Shown piece by piece: positions 1 through 6,112 of a stretch of 6,686 nt of DNA. Position 1 is the stretch's first letter; each line of letters begins with the position of its first letter. The position numbers and the translations under genes are program-made. This DNA comes from Gammaproteobacteria bacterium (GTDB taxonomy: Bacteria; Pseudomonadota; Gammaproteobacteria; Enterobacterales; Kangiellaceae): NCBI GenBank assembly GCA_013372875.1, contig JABXIW010000286.1, positions 1 through 6,686 of the forward strand, written 5' to 3'. The notes under the pieces are model-generated. The model saw only the letters and a program-made list of their open reading frames with translations, had not been told where the DNA came from and made no database searches.

Positions 1-836
1 ACGTTTGATGTGGCTTCTTCGCTGGCATTTCTCGCGATAAAAGAAGAGTCGGCTATCGCTTGAGAGATGTTTAAATCCCTTTGAACTTTATCAGTGATGT
101 CAGATGCAAATTTGACGACTTTGATGACGTTGCCCAACGGATCGTAGATGGGGTTGTAAGTGGCTTCAATGTACACTTTGTCACCTGAGGCTGAACGCCT
201 TAAAAATTGTCCGGACTTAAACTGGCCGGCGGCGAGATCTTTCCAAAAGCCGGGATTTTCTTGGTAAAAATCGTCAAAGCAAAATAGTTTGTGATGTTTT
301 CCTTGAACATCGCTCAACTCGTATCCCAAGGTTTTTAAGAAGTTTTGGTTGGCGGTCAGAATGTATCCTTCACGGTCGAACTCAATCGTGGCTAGAGACA
401 GATCTAACGCGTTCAAAATGGCTTCTTTTTGCTCTGATTCTAGCCGCTGTTGTGTCACGTCTGACGCGATCTTGACTACTTTTTCAATTTGTCCGTGTTC
501 AGATTCAATAGGAAAGTAACTGGCTTCAAGTACCAGTCTTTCACGTTGCGAGGTTAGACGCTCAAACGTACCGCGTTTATGCTTACCCATTTTTAAGTCA
601 TCCCAAAATTGTTGGTATCGAGGGGACTGAACATAGTCTCGGTCACAGAAAATCGAATGATGTTTTCCAACAACCGCTTCTCGTGTGTATCCGACACAAG
701 AAAGAAATAAGTCATTCGCATTGAGAATGATGCCTCTTGTATCAAACTCAATCATTGCCATACTATCGGATAAGCCTTTGATGAAGCGGTTGTATTCACT
801 TTCTGCTTCTTGGTTTCGAGTTCGCAAGCCAAACAT
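1..836 (-). CDS. PAS-PAS methyl-accepting chemotaxis protein, BdlA-like (partial, N-terminal 278 residues)
   Basis: This minus-strand frame is open from an ATG at 834-836 to the window edge, giving 278 residues without a stop. It starts MFGLRTRNQEAESEYN and has no signal peptide or membrane segment, so the receptor is probably cytoplasmic. Two homologous PAS domains are visible, at about residues 18-130 and 140-252. Each carries the core IEFD..G.IL.AN..FL...GY, then GKHH, a central FW pair (W78 and W198), and a closing VK.ASD.T. The frame is cut just after PAS2, at the start of a helix (QAIADSSFIARNASEEA) that typically leads into the MCP signalling domain. That domain is therefore expected but not seen. 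The architecture and GKHH motifs resemble Pseudomonas BdlA, a soluble chemoreceptor needed for biofilm dispersion. Energy-taxis (Aer-like) receptors are the main alternative. An AAAAGGAA Shine-Dalgarno (complement of 843-850) supports this start. I am confident of the double PAS, less so of the dispersal role. Confidence 0.88.
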   Translation of the reverse strand, partial: MFGLRTRNQEAESEYNRFIKGLSDSMAMIEFDTRGIILNANDLFLSCVGYTREAVVGKHHSIFCDRDYVQSPRYQQFWDDLKMGKHKRGTFERLTSQRERLVLEASYFPIESEHGQIEKVVKIASDVTQQRLESEQKEAILNALDLSLATIEFDREGYILTANQNFLKTLGYELSDVQGKHHKLFCFDDFYQENPGFWKDLAAGQFKSGQFLRRSASGDKVYIEATYNPIYDPLGNVIKVVKFASDITDKVQRDLNISQAIADSSFIARNASEEATSN

Positions 837-842
837 TTTGAA

Positions 843-850
843 TTCCTTTT
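843..850 (-). promoter_or_regulatory. Ribosome binding site of the PAS chemoreceptor
   Basis: On the minus strand this reads AAAAGGAA. The AAGGA core lies about 7 nt before the ATG at 836, which fixes the start of the chemoreceptor; the first PAS core begins only about 25 residues downstream. Confidence 0.6.
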
Positions 851-892
851 CTAAATGAGCTTTTCAAGAATTTAGTTTTCGCTATTTGTTCG

Positions 893-921
893 ATGTAAGT
901 GTTTGTAAATAAAGTTGTCAG
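893..921 (-). promoter_or_regulatory. Candidate sigma-70 promoter for the PAS chemoreceptor (weak)
   Basis: On the minus strand there is a -35-like CTGACA (complement of 916-921, five of six matches to TTGACA). A 17-bp spacer follows, then a poor -10-like TTACAT (complement of 893-898, three of six matches). Transcription would start near 886 and leave a leader of about 50 nt. The weak -10 makes this tentative. Three TGTAARW heptamers overlap the element and could bind a regulator. Confidence 0.25.
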
Positions 922-930
922 TATGTAAAT
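894..930. repeat. Phased TGTAARW heptamer repeats
   Basis: TGTAAGT at 894-900, TGTAAAT at 904-910 and TGTAAAT at 924-930 start exactly 10 and 20 bp apart, so all three lie on the same face of the helix. They sit 58-94 bp upstream of the chemoreceptor start codon and overlap its candidate promoter. Such phasing suits a cooperative DNA-binding protein, but the background is AT-rich and chance cannot be excluded. I do not recognise the motif. Confidence 0.35.
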
Positions 931-1078
931 TTAGGCGTACATGTGCATAAAGCAAATGGCAGCAGAGTCAATTTTGTCGCGTTTTTGGCGAATGTTTGAT
1001 GGCTTTGATTCGCGTTTGGGAAATAACTGTATGCAAAACAAAGGGGTGGAAGGTCACTTCTTCAGAAGATGTATAGAA

Positions 1079-1097
1079 AATTTCTTTTTAAGAAATT
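1079..1097. repeat. Perfect 8-bp inverted repeat (AT-rich)
   Basis: AATTTCTT at 1079-1086 and AAGAAATT at 1090-1097 are exact reverse complements around a TTT loop. No T-run follows on either strand, so it is a poor terminator. It could be an operator or simply a product of AT-rich DNA. It lies about 215 bp before the cyclase start. Confidence 0.3.
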
Positions 1098-1167
1098 GTT
1101 CAATTGAGCTTATTAATGAAGTGCATATAAACAAATTAGTGACTTCGTATTCAAAGTAAGAATAACA

Positions 1168-1203
1168 AAAAAGTACCAAATTTGTATTAAAAAGTACTAA
1201 TTT
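1168..1203 (+). repeat. Direct repeat pair AAAAAGTACYAAWTT, 21-bp period
   Basis: Two near-identical copies, AAAAAGTACCAAATTT (1168-1183) and AAAAAGTACTAATTTA (1189-1204), begin 21 bp apart, or two helical turns. They lie about 45-85 bp upstream of the candidate -10 of the cyclase gene, where activators that contact RNA polymerase often bind. I do not recognise the motif as a known regulator site. Confidence 0.4.
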
Positions 1204-1245
1204 AGATTCATGTCAATAAGCATCTCATTTCGTTATTGATAGGTC

Positions 1246-1254
1246 TGCTATATC
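1246..1254 (+). promoter_or_regulatory. Candidate extended -10 promoter for the diguanylate cyclase
   Basis: TGCTATATC matches the extended -10 form TGnTATAAT, with TG at 1246-1247 and the hexamer TATATC at 1249-1254. No recognisable -35 hexamer lies 16-18 bp upstream, which fits an extended -10 or activator-dependent promoter. Transcription would start near 1261, giving a leader of about 50 nt. Confidence 0.35.
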
Positions 1255-1297
1255 TTTATTCGAATCAAACAGCAGACATTGTTTTCAAAAAAAGACT

Positions 1298-1303
1298 GGT
1301 GAG
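1298..1303 (+). promoter_or_regulatory. Ribosome binding site deciding the cyclase start
   Basis: GGTGAG lies 8 nt before the ATG at 1312, a normal spacing, but only 2 nt before the in-frame GTG at 1306. This favours ATG 1312 as the true start. Confidence 0.5.
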
Positions 1304-1311
1304 TAGTGGGT

Positions 1312-2754
1312 ATGGCATCAACAAGTTTTAGTACTTATGGTTACAAGTGCACCAGGGCGTGTACTTCGTTGTTATTACTATGGCTTGCCATGTGTTCGTA
1401 CAGTTTCGCTCACCAAACTAAAGTCGATACATTGATTGTCACCAATTCTAAGGCTTGGAAGCCGTTCTCGTATGTCTCACAAGATGGTGAACCCAAAGGC
1501 ATCCTGATTGACTTTTGGCGAGAGTATGCCGAAAGAAATCACGTTCGTGTTGAGTTCCTGCTGCTCGATTGGGAAGAGTCTTTGCGTGCAGTTAAGGAGG
1601 GGCGTGCGGATGTTCACGCTGGTCTGATTTACTCTGAGGCTCGCGATAAGTACCTTGATTTTGGTGCGGTTATCATGCCTATTCAAACCAAGTTGTACGT
1701 CAATAAAGATATGTTGGCCGTTGATATTAAGGGCGTGCTTACTGGAGAGGTAGAGCTTCCTATTGGCTTGGTAAAAGGCAGCTATGAAGCGGAATTTGTG
1801 CGTGCCAACTACCCTAGAGCGTCGCTAGTGGAATATTTAAATAACGATGCGATGATCCGAGCTGCCGTCGAGAAAAATATCTTGTACTTTGTCGCCGATT
1901 TGCAAGTGGCTAACTTCCACATGGCGACAACACCAGATGCAGGCATGTTTGTGCCTACCCTCAATCTGTACAGCAAAGATCTGCGCATTGCGACAGGCGA
2001 GCACAGTTCGATTCCAGTAACGAAAATCTCCCACGACTTTGAAAAAATCATCGACTCAGACAAAGAACGGATCCTCAATCGTTGGAGTTTAGTCAAAACG
2101 GTATATCCCATTTACCTGTTGCCAATTGCCATTTTCATCATGGTTATTGCCACGCTTTACCATATCTTCGCCCTTAAGCGAATGGTGACTCTACGAACAA
2201 AGCAGCTCACCTTAGCAAATCAGCAACTGCTTGAACTGACGCTGACGGATCCGCTCACCAAACTTTATAATCGCAGGCATTTGATCGAGCGATTGGCAAC
2301 GCTGAGTTCATTGCAAAAAAACGTAACCGTGATGGTGTTTGATATTGATGACTTTAAATCGATAAACGACAAATACGGCCATTTAATCGGTGACCAAGCG
2401 ATTGTCGCTGTTGCCGACACGGCAAAATCGCTGACTGACGAACGAATAACCTTAGCGCGAATCGGTGGTGAGGAATTTGCGTTGGTGACTGCCTCTCTAT
2501 CTGAAAAAGAAGCTGAAACGCTTGCAAAGGCGATTTGCAGCTGTGTTTACGATCGACCTGTTTTACTCAATGGGCAAGCGATCCATGTCAGCGTGAGTTT
2601 GGGTTGCGCCTATTATCGCGAGTTCAAAGGCATCATAAACTTGCACGAAGCCGACCAACTCATGTACTGCGGCAAAATGAATGGTAAAAACTGCGCGATG
2701 TTCAAAGTGATCGATAAAAGCAAAGTTGAGCCTCTTCTTCGTCAGGTGCCTTAA
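1312..2754 (+). CDS. Membrane diguanylate cyclase with periplasmic SBP_bac_3 sensor (GGDEF protein)
   Basis: This 480-residue protein is predicted to make cyclic di-GMP from two GTP in response to a periplasmic ligand. ATG 1312 is chosen over GTG 1306 from the ribosome-site spacing. A signal sequence (about residues 15-33, likely cut after SFA) leads into a solute-binding-protein fold at about 36-255. That fold keeps the SEAR motif, whose R111 corresponds to the carboxylate-binding arginine of amino-acid binding proteins, and D196 in VADLQVA. One membrane segment (266-288) and a short helical linker follow, then a GGDEF domain (about 313-470). Catalytic residues are intact: D344 and E387 for metal, N352 and D361 for guanine, and GGEEF at 385-389. 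The inhibitory RxxD position is DERI (376-379), so product inhibition there is probably absent. Cys28 in LAMC is not a proper lipobox. The gene appears to be transcribed alone. The ligand is unknown. Confidence 0.9.
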   Translation: MASTSFSTYGYKCTRACTSLLLLWLAMCSYSFAHQTKVDTLIVTNSKAWKPFSYVSQDGEPKGILIDFWREYAERNHVRVEFLLLDWEESLRAVKEGRADVHAGLIYSEARDKYLDFGAVIMPIQTKLYVNKDMLAVDIKGVLTGEVELPIGLVKGSYEAEFVRANYPRASLVEYLNNDAMIRAAVEKNILYFVADLQVANFHMATTPDAGMFVPTLNLYSKDLRIATGEHSSIPVTKISHDFEKIIDSDKERILNRWSLVKTVYPIYLLPIAIFIMVIATLYHIFALKRMVTLRTKQLTLANQQLLELTLTDPLTKLYNRRHLIERLATLSSLQKNVTVMVFDIDDFKSINDKYGHLIGDQAIVAVADTAKSLTDERITLARIGGEEFALVTASLSEKEAETLAKAICSCVYDRPVLLNGQAIHVSVSLGCAYYREFKGIINLHEADQLMYCGKMNGKNCAMFKVIDKSKVEPLLRQVP

Positions 2755-2762
2755 GTTTTTGC

Positions 2763-2787
2763 GTAGTGAATCGCTATTTCGATTTTT
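2763..2787 (+). terminator. Weak terminator-like hairpin after the cyclase gene
   Basis: TAGTG (2764-2768) pairs with CGCTA (2772-2776) around an AAT loop, including one G:U pair, with a possible extra G:U at the base. TTT and then TTTTT (2783-2787) follow, interrupted by CGA. The stem is short, so termination is likely partial at best. It sits 9 bp after the cyclase stop. Confidence 0.3.
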
Positions 2788-2792
2788 CCTCT

Positions 2793-2801
2793 TGCTATAC
2801 T
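2793..2801 (+). promoter_or_regulatory. Extended -10 promoter of the LolA-like/ABC operon
   Basis: TGCTATACT is a strong extended -10: TG at 2793-2794, one base, then TATACT at 2796-2801 with five of six consensus bases. No good -35 hexamer is seen at normal spacing. Transcription would start near 2808, leaving a leader of about 63 nt before the ATG at 2871. This suggests that the export operon can be transcribed separately from the cyclase gene. Confidence 0.5.
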
Positions 2802-2804
2802 CAA

Positions 2805-2815
2805 TTGAATTTCAA
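2805..2815. repeat. TTGAATTTCAA palindrome at the predicted start of transcription
   Basis: TTGAA (2805-2809) and TTCAA (2811-2815) form a perfect dyad around one T. It begins 3 bp after the -10 hexamer, so a protein bound there could block initiation. The half-site is short and AT-rich, so this is tentative. Confidence 0.3.
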
Positions 2816-2870
2816 GTTTTTATTGCCGCTTTTCGTTTCTGAGATTAGCTCAAAGACTTAGAGGAAAGTT

Positions 2871-3617
2871 ATGCCAAAAATTGTCGCCGCTCTGTTTTTC
2901 CTGCTCTTCACTTCACTTTCGTATGCCGAAAGTGCTTTCGATATTGTCCAAAAATCAGACCAAGCAATGAGGGGGAAATCCAGTTATAGCGAGGCAACCA
3001 TGGAGATCGTTCGTCCTGATTGGACACGCTCTATGACGATGAAAAGTTGGACAAAAGGCACGGAGTTGTCGCTCGTGTTGGTAACCGCGCCAGCCAAAGA
3101 TAAAGGCAGCGCATCGCTAAAGCGTCATAGAGAAATGTGGAATTGGGTGCCGAGTATTGAGCGCGTAATTAAAATCGCGCCTTCTATGTTGAGCCAATCT
3201 TGGATGGGGTCAGATTTTACTAATGATGATCTGATCAACCAATCATCAATCGTTGTGGATTATCAACACGCTTTACTCGGCAATGACAGCTTTGAGGGGG
3301 ATAAAGTCTGGGTCATTGAAGCGACGGCTAAACCTGATGCGCCTGTTGTTTGGAACAAAGTTACGTTATGGATTTCTCAGTCGACGTATTTGCAACGCAA
3401 AGTGGAATTTTATGATGAATTCGATGAACGAGTGAATGTGTTGACGACTTACGACGTTAAAGAGCTAGGCGGTAGAAAGATAGCGACGCGAATGGAGATG
3501 AAACCCGTCGATAAACCGGGGAATAAAACCATTTTTACCACGCATCAGGCACAGTTTGACTTCGATATAAATGATGACTTTTTCTCGCAGCAGCAAATGA
3601 AATCCCTGCGTGATTAA
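2871..3617 (+). CDS. Secreted LolA-like protein (outer membrane lipoprotein-sorting protein family)
   Basis: This 248-residue protein has a clear signal peptide (residues 1-19, MPKIVAALFF to SYA, cut before E20). It contains no cysteine, so it should be a soluble periplasmic protein, not a lipoprotein. The mature part resembles the LolA_like/COG2834 family, which adopts an open beta-barrel able to hold lipid. Visible family features are the AF.IV..SD..MRG start (22-35), the aromatic stretch WNWVPSIERVIKI (90-102), and MGSDFTNDDL (112-121). Alternating beta-strand patterns run to the end. A GAGGA Shine-Dalgarno lies 5 nt before the ATG. It is the first gene of the operon and is followed after 40 bp by two FtsX-type permeases, so it is probably the periplasmic acceptor for their substrate. 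It is not the housekeeping LolA, which is shorter and encoded elsewhere in related genomes. The substrate is unknown. Confidence 0.85.
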   Translation: MPKIVAALFFLLFTSLSYAESAFDIVQKSDQAMRGKSSYSEATMEIVRPDWTRSMTMKSWTKGTELSLVLVTAPAKDKGSASLKRHREMWNWVPSIERVIKIAPSMLSQSWMGSDFTNDDLINQSSIVVDYQHALLGNDSFEGDKVWVIEATAKPDAPVVWNKVTLWISQSTYLQRKVEFYDEFDERVNVLTTYDVKELGGRKIATRMEMKPVDKPGNKTIFTTHQAQFDFDINDDFFSQQQMKSLRD

Positions 3618-3657
3618 CTTGCGGTAGAGACGAACAAAAGAGAGGGGTGAGAAGCGG

Positions 3658-4887
3658 ATGCTCATCAAACTTGCATGGCGCAATTTATGGCGGCAAAAAA
3701 GGCGGACGTTACTGACGGCCGCTGCTCTCGCGCTAGTGCTTTTTCTCTCCTTACTCACCAGAGCCTTCCAAGAAGGTAGCTACAGTTCCAACATCAAAAA
3801 CGCAGCAAAGTTTTATACTGGGCTTATTCAATTGCAAAACCCTGAGTTTGGCGACTCATCTAGCATTGATGATGTGCTTCCTCAAACCGATGCCTTTATT
3901 TCTGCATCTAAAGCAAACTCGAATATCGATGTCATTCTTCCGCGTGTTGAATCTTTTGCCTTGGCGGCGAAAGGGGAGCGTTCGAAAGGTGTCATGGTTC
4001 TAGGCGTTGATCCTGAATCAGAAAATGCGTACTCCCACATTAGTGACAAATTGGTTCAAGGTGAGTTTATCGCCTCTGGGAAAAATGCGGTTTTGGTCGG
4101 TGGCGGTTTAGCGCAGTATCTTCGTTTGAAGGTTGGCGATGAGTTGGTGTTGTATGGGGCTGGGTATCGTGGTCAGACGGCTGCGGGGTTGTATCGTGTC
4201 GCTGGAATTTTGCATTTTCCGTTACAGCAGTTGGATTCCCAATTGGTTTATATGCCTCTCGATACTGCTCAGACATTGTATTCACTTGATAAACAAGTGA
4301 CGGCATGGGTGCTCAATACTTCAAATTTACGTGTATTGCCCAGTGTGATTGAGCAATTAAAGCGAGATTACGGCAATAGCGTCGCCGTAAAAGGCTGGCA
4401 GGAGTTATCGCCGGAGCTTTCTCAACAAATCGCATTAGACAAAGCTGGCGGGATCTTCCTCATCTACATTCTGTATGGCATCGTTGGTTTTGGTCTATTC
4501 GCGACCATTTTGATGACGACGTTAGAACGCCAGCGTGAATTTGCCGTGATGTTGGCCACTGGGATGCTCAGGAGCAAGCTGATTGGTTTAATTTCAATTG
4601 AATCGCTTTTCATCGCCATTATTGGCATTGTTTTGGGTTTGATTGTCAGTGCACCTGTGCTTGGCTACTTCTATTTTAATCCCATTGAAATTACTGGCGA
4701 AGCTGCTCAAGTCATGTTGGAAAGTGGTTTTGAGCCCATTGTGCCTGTTTCTCTCGATCCTCACTTGCTGCTTAACCAAATTATCGTGGTTCTCATCATT
4801 TTATCCTTGTGCCTTGTCTACCCGATGATTCGTCTTCTTCGTTTACCTATCGCCAGTGGGCTGAAAGGGGGCGCGCATGTTGATTAA
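3658..4887 (+). CDS. ABC transporter permease 1, FtsX/MacB (LolC/E-like) family
   Basis: This 409-residue inner-membrane protein has the four-helix layout of the LolC/LolE/MacB class: TM1 at about 18-36, a large periplasmic MacB-core-like domain at about 40-260, and TM2-TM4 near 266-288, 311-336 and 373-391. The cytoplasmic coupling region after TM2, LERQREFAVMLATGM (289-303), is the FtsX-family signature that contacts the ATPase. The periplasmic domain holds the usual LRLKVGDELVL segment. The protein starts with a basic amphipathic helix, MLIKLAWRNLWR, identical in its first 12 residues to the next gene. A purine-rich AGAGGGGTGAG stretch (3641-3651) precedes the ATG. It begins 40 bp after the LolA-like gene and overlaps the next permease by 11 bp. 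With that partner it probably forms a heteromeric channel-less extractor driven by ATP, not a conventional pore. Confidence 0.9.
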   Translation: MLIKLAWRNLWRQKRRTLLTAAALALVLFLSLLTRAFQEGSYSSNIKNAAKFYTGLIQLQNPEFGDSSSIDDVLPQTDAFISASKANSNIDVILPRVESFALAAKGERSKGVMVLGVDPESENAYSHISDKLVQGEFIASGKNAVLVGGGLAQYLRLKVGDELVLYGAGYRGQTAAGLYRVAGILHFPLQQLDSQLVYMPLDTAQTLYSLDKQVTAWVLNTSNLRVLPSVIEQLKRDYGNSVAVKGWQELSPELSQQIALDKAGGIFLIYILYGIVGFGLFATILMTTLERQREFAVMLATGMLRSKLIGLISIESLFIAIIGIVLGLIVSAPVLGYFYFNPIEITGEAAQVMLESGFEPIVPVSLDPHLLLNQIIVVLIILSLCLVYPMIRLLRLPIASGLKGGAHVD

Positions 4888-6112
4888 ATTGGCTTGGCGT
4901 AATCTTTGGCGGAACAAATTAAGAACGTCCATCATGCTTGGCGCGATGGTGTTTGGTTTGATGGGCGTTGTCGCCATGATCGGATTTATGAATGGTTTAG
5001 TGGACAGCATGATCAAAAATGCGATTGCTTGGCAAACCAGCCATTTGCAGATTCATCAAAGTGCGTATCTCGTTAATCCTGAATTGAAAGACGCCATACC
5101 TGACTCGCAAAGCATCGTGACAACGTTAGAAAAGCATCAAAGCGTGAAAGCCGTATCGGAGCGGTTTCTCGCCGATGGCATGATAGCTTCTGCTCGCAGT
5201 TCTCGCGGTATTCGTATTAATGGTATTCATCTTGAACAAGAGCAGAAGATAACGCCGCTTTCTGAGCATATCATCGATGGTTATTGGTTGGATGAAGAGG
5301 GCAGGAATCCCATTCTTGTATCGCAAAAGACGGCGAAAAGATTAAAGCTACGAGTTGGTTCAAAAGTCATTCTGACGCTTTCAGATATCAATGGGGATGT
5401 CTCTGGCGCTGCGTTTAGAGTGAAAGGCATCTTCAAAACACCGTCCACGACCTTTGATGACGGCAACGTGTACGTCCGTAAAGCTGACCTAGAGAAAATT
5501 GCAGGGATAGCAGGGGCGCATGAAATCGCCATTTTGCTCAACGCCAATGATGACGACGTGTTGCAAAATATCGTGTCGTTTACCCGAACCTTGACCGACG
5601 ATGGTTCAGGAAAGCCGTTAACGGTAAGAACATGGCTAGAAATTCAACCCCTGCTTTCGACAATGATGAGCTCGATGGATATCTCCAACCAAGTCATGCT
5701 GGTGGTGTTCGTGTTGGCTATGACGCTTGGCATCGTCAATATCATGCTTATGTCGGTGTTTGAACGAACCAGAGAATTCGGCGTGCTGATGGCAGTGGGC
5801 ATGCAGCAACACAAAATTCGTATTTTGATCACGTTAGAAACCATGTTCCTTGGTTTGACGGGATGTGCTTTAGGGTTATTTGGCAGCGCAGCCATGATAA
5901 AGCTGCTCAGTGTGACGGGATTGTCGCTTGGAGGGCTGGCCGATGGTTTAGGTGCATACGGCGTCGATACTCTGCTTTATCCTCGCGTTTCGTTTTACGA
6001 ATATCAAATGATCATTGTAGCGATTTTTATGGCCAGTCTGTTTGCGGCTCTGTATCCCGCACGACAAATTCTCAAGCATCGACCGGCTGATGCCATGGGG
6101 GAGAAGACCTGA
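4877..6112 (+). CDS. ABC transporter permease 2, FtsX/MacB (LolC/E-like) family
   Basis: This 411-residue paralogue of the preceding permease has TM1 at about 17-39, a periplasmic domain at about 40-270, and TM2-TM4 near 272-294, 317-341 and 376-393. The coupling motif FERTREFGVLMAVGM (295-309) is a classic FtsX-family sequence. The periplasmic domain contains LKLRVGSKVILTL and a following beta-rich stretch typical of the MacB core. The start ATG lies inside the previous gene, in an 11-bp overlap, behind GAAAGGGGG (4863-4871). Translation of the two permeases is therefore probably coupled, giving equal amounts for a one-to-one complex. Beyond the shared first 12 residues and the conserved C-terminal membrane half, the periplasmic domains differ. 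This suggests separate roles, as with LolC (LolA recruitment) and LolE (lipoprotein entry). Which is which cannot be told here. Confidence 0.9.
   Translation: MLIKLAWRNLWRNKLRTSIMLGAMVFGLMGVVAMIGFMNGLVDSMIKNAIAWQTSHLQIHQSAYLVNPELKDAIPDSQSIVTTLEKHQSVKAVSERFLADGMIASARSSRGIRINGIHLEQEQKITPLSEHIIDGYWLDEEGRNPILVSQKTAKRLKLRVGSKVILTLSDINGDVSGAAFRVKGIFKTPSTTFDDGNVYVRKADLEKIAGIAGAHEIAILLNANDDDVLQNIVSFTRTLTDDGSGKPLTVRTWLEIQPLLSTMMSSMDISNQVMLVVFVLAMTLGIVNIMLMSVFERTREFGVLMAVGMQQHKIRILITLETMFLGLTGCALGLFGSAAMIKLLSVTGLSLGGLADGLGAYGVDTLLYPRVSFYEYQMIIVAIFMASLFAALYPARQILKHRPADAMGEKT
6097..6103 (+). promoter_or_regulatory. Ribosome binding site of the ABC ATPase, inside permease 2
   Basis: GGGGGAG lies 8 nt before the ATG at 6112, within the last codons of permease 2. 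Together with the TGATG overlap it supports coupled translation and fixes the ATPase start. Confidence 0.55.

Larger units (their letters stand above)
837..1311. other. Divergent AT-rich intergenic region
   Basis: About 475 bp separate the divergently oriented chemoreceptor and diguanylate cyclase genes. The stretch is clearly richer in A and T than the flanking genes and holds no convincing coding sequence. A 72-codon open frame at 941-1159 lacks a ribosome binding site and looks random in composition. Visible elements are phased TGTAARW repeats near 894-930, a perfect 8-bp inverted repeat at 1079-1097, two direct repeats at 1168-1203, and an extended -10 element near 1246-1254. The length is generous for two promoters, leaving room for long leaders, several regulator sites or a small RNA. 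None of these can be shown from sequence alone. Confidence 0.6.

Noticed and set aside
977..1017. Imperfect repeat TCGCGTTT (977 and 1010)
   Set aside because: Only about 8 bases match, the 33-bp spacing is not helically phased, and no adjacent promoter element gives it context.
941..1159. 72-codon plus-strand open frame in the divergent intergenic region
   Set aside because: No Shine-Dalgarno precedes the ATG, the product has no recognisable domain, membrane segment or signal, and the composition follows the AT-rich background. It may be a chance frame.
1381..1410. Possible lipoprotein signal (LAMC) in the cyclase N-terminus
   Set aside because: The residue before the cysteine is methionine, not glycine or alanine, and SFA followed by H gives a better signal peptidase I site. 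The protein is already anchored by a membrane helix at 266-288.
2810..2845. Possible sigma-E promoter ending in TCTGA before the LolA-like gene
   Set aside because: TCTGA is present near 2838, but no GAACTT-like -35 lies about 16 bp upstream; the nearest similar hexamers are 19 and 25 bp away and match poorly.
4067..4306. Minus-strand open frames within the permease and cyclase genes
   Set aside because: They lie opposite well-supported genes with clear domain content, lack ribosome sites and encode low-complexity or family-less products, so they are shadows of the real frames.
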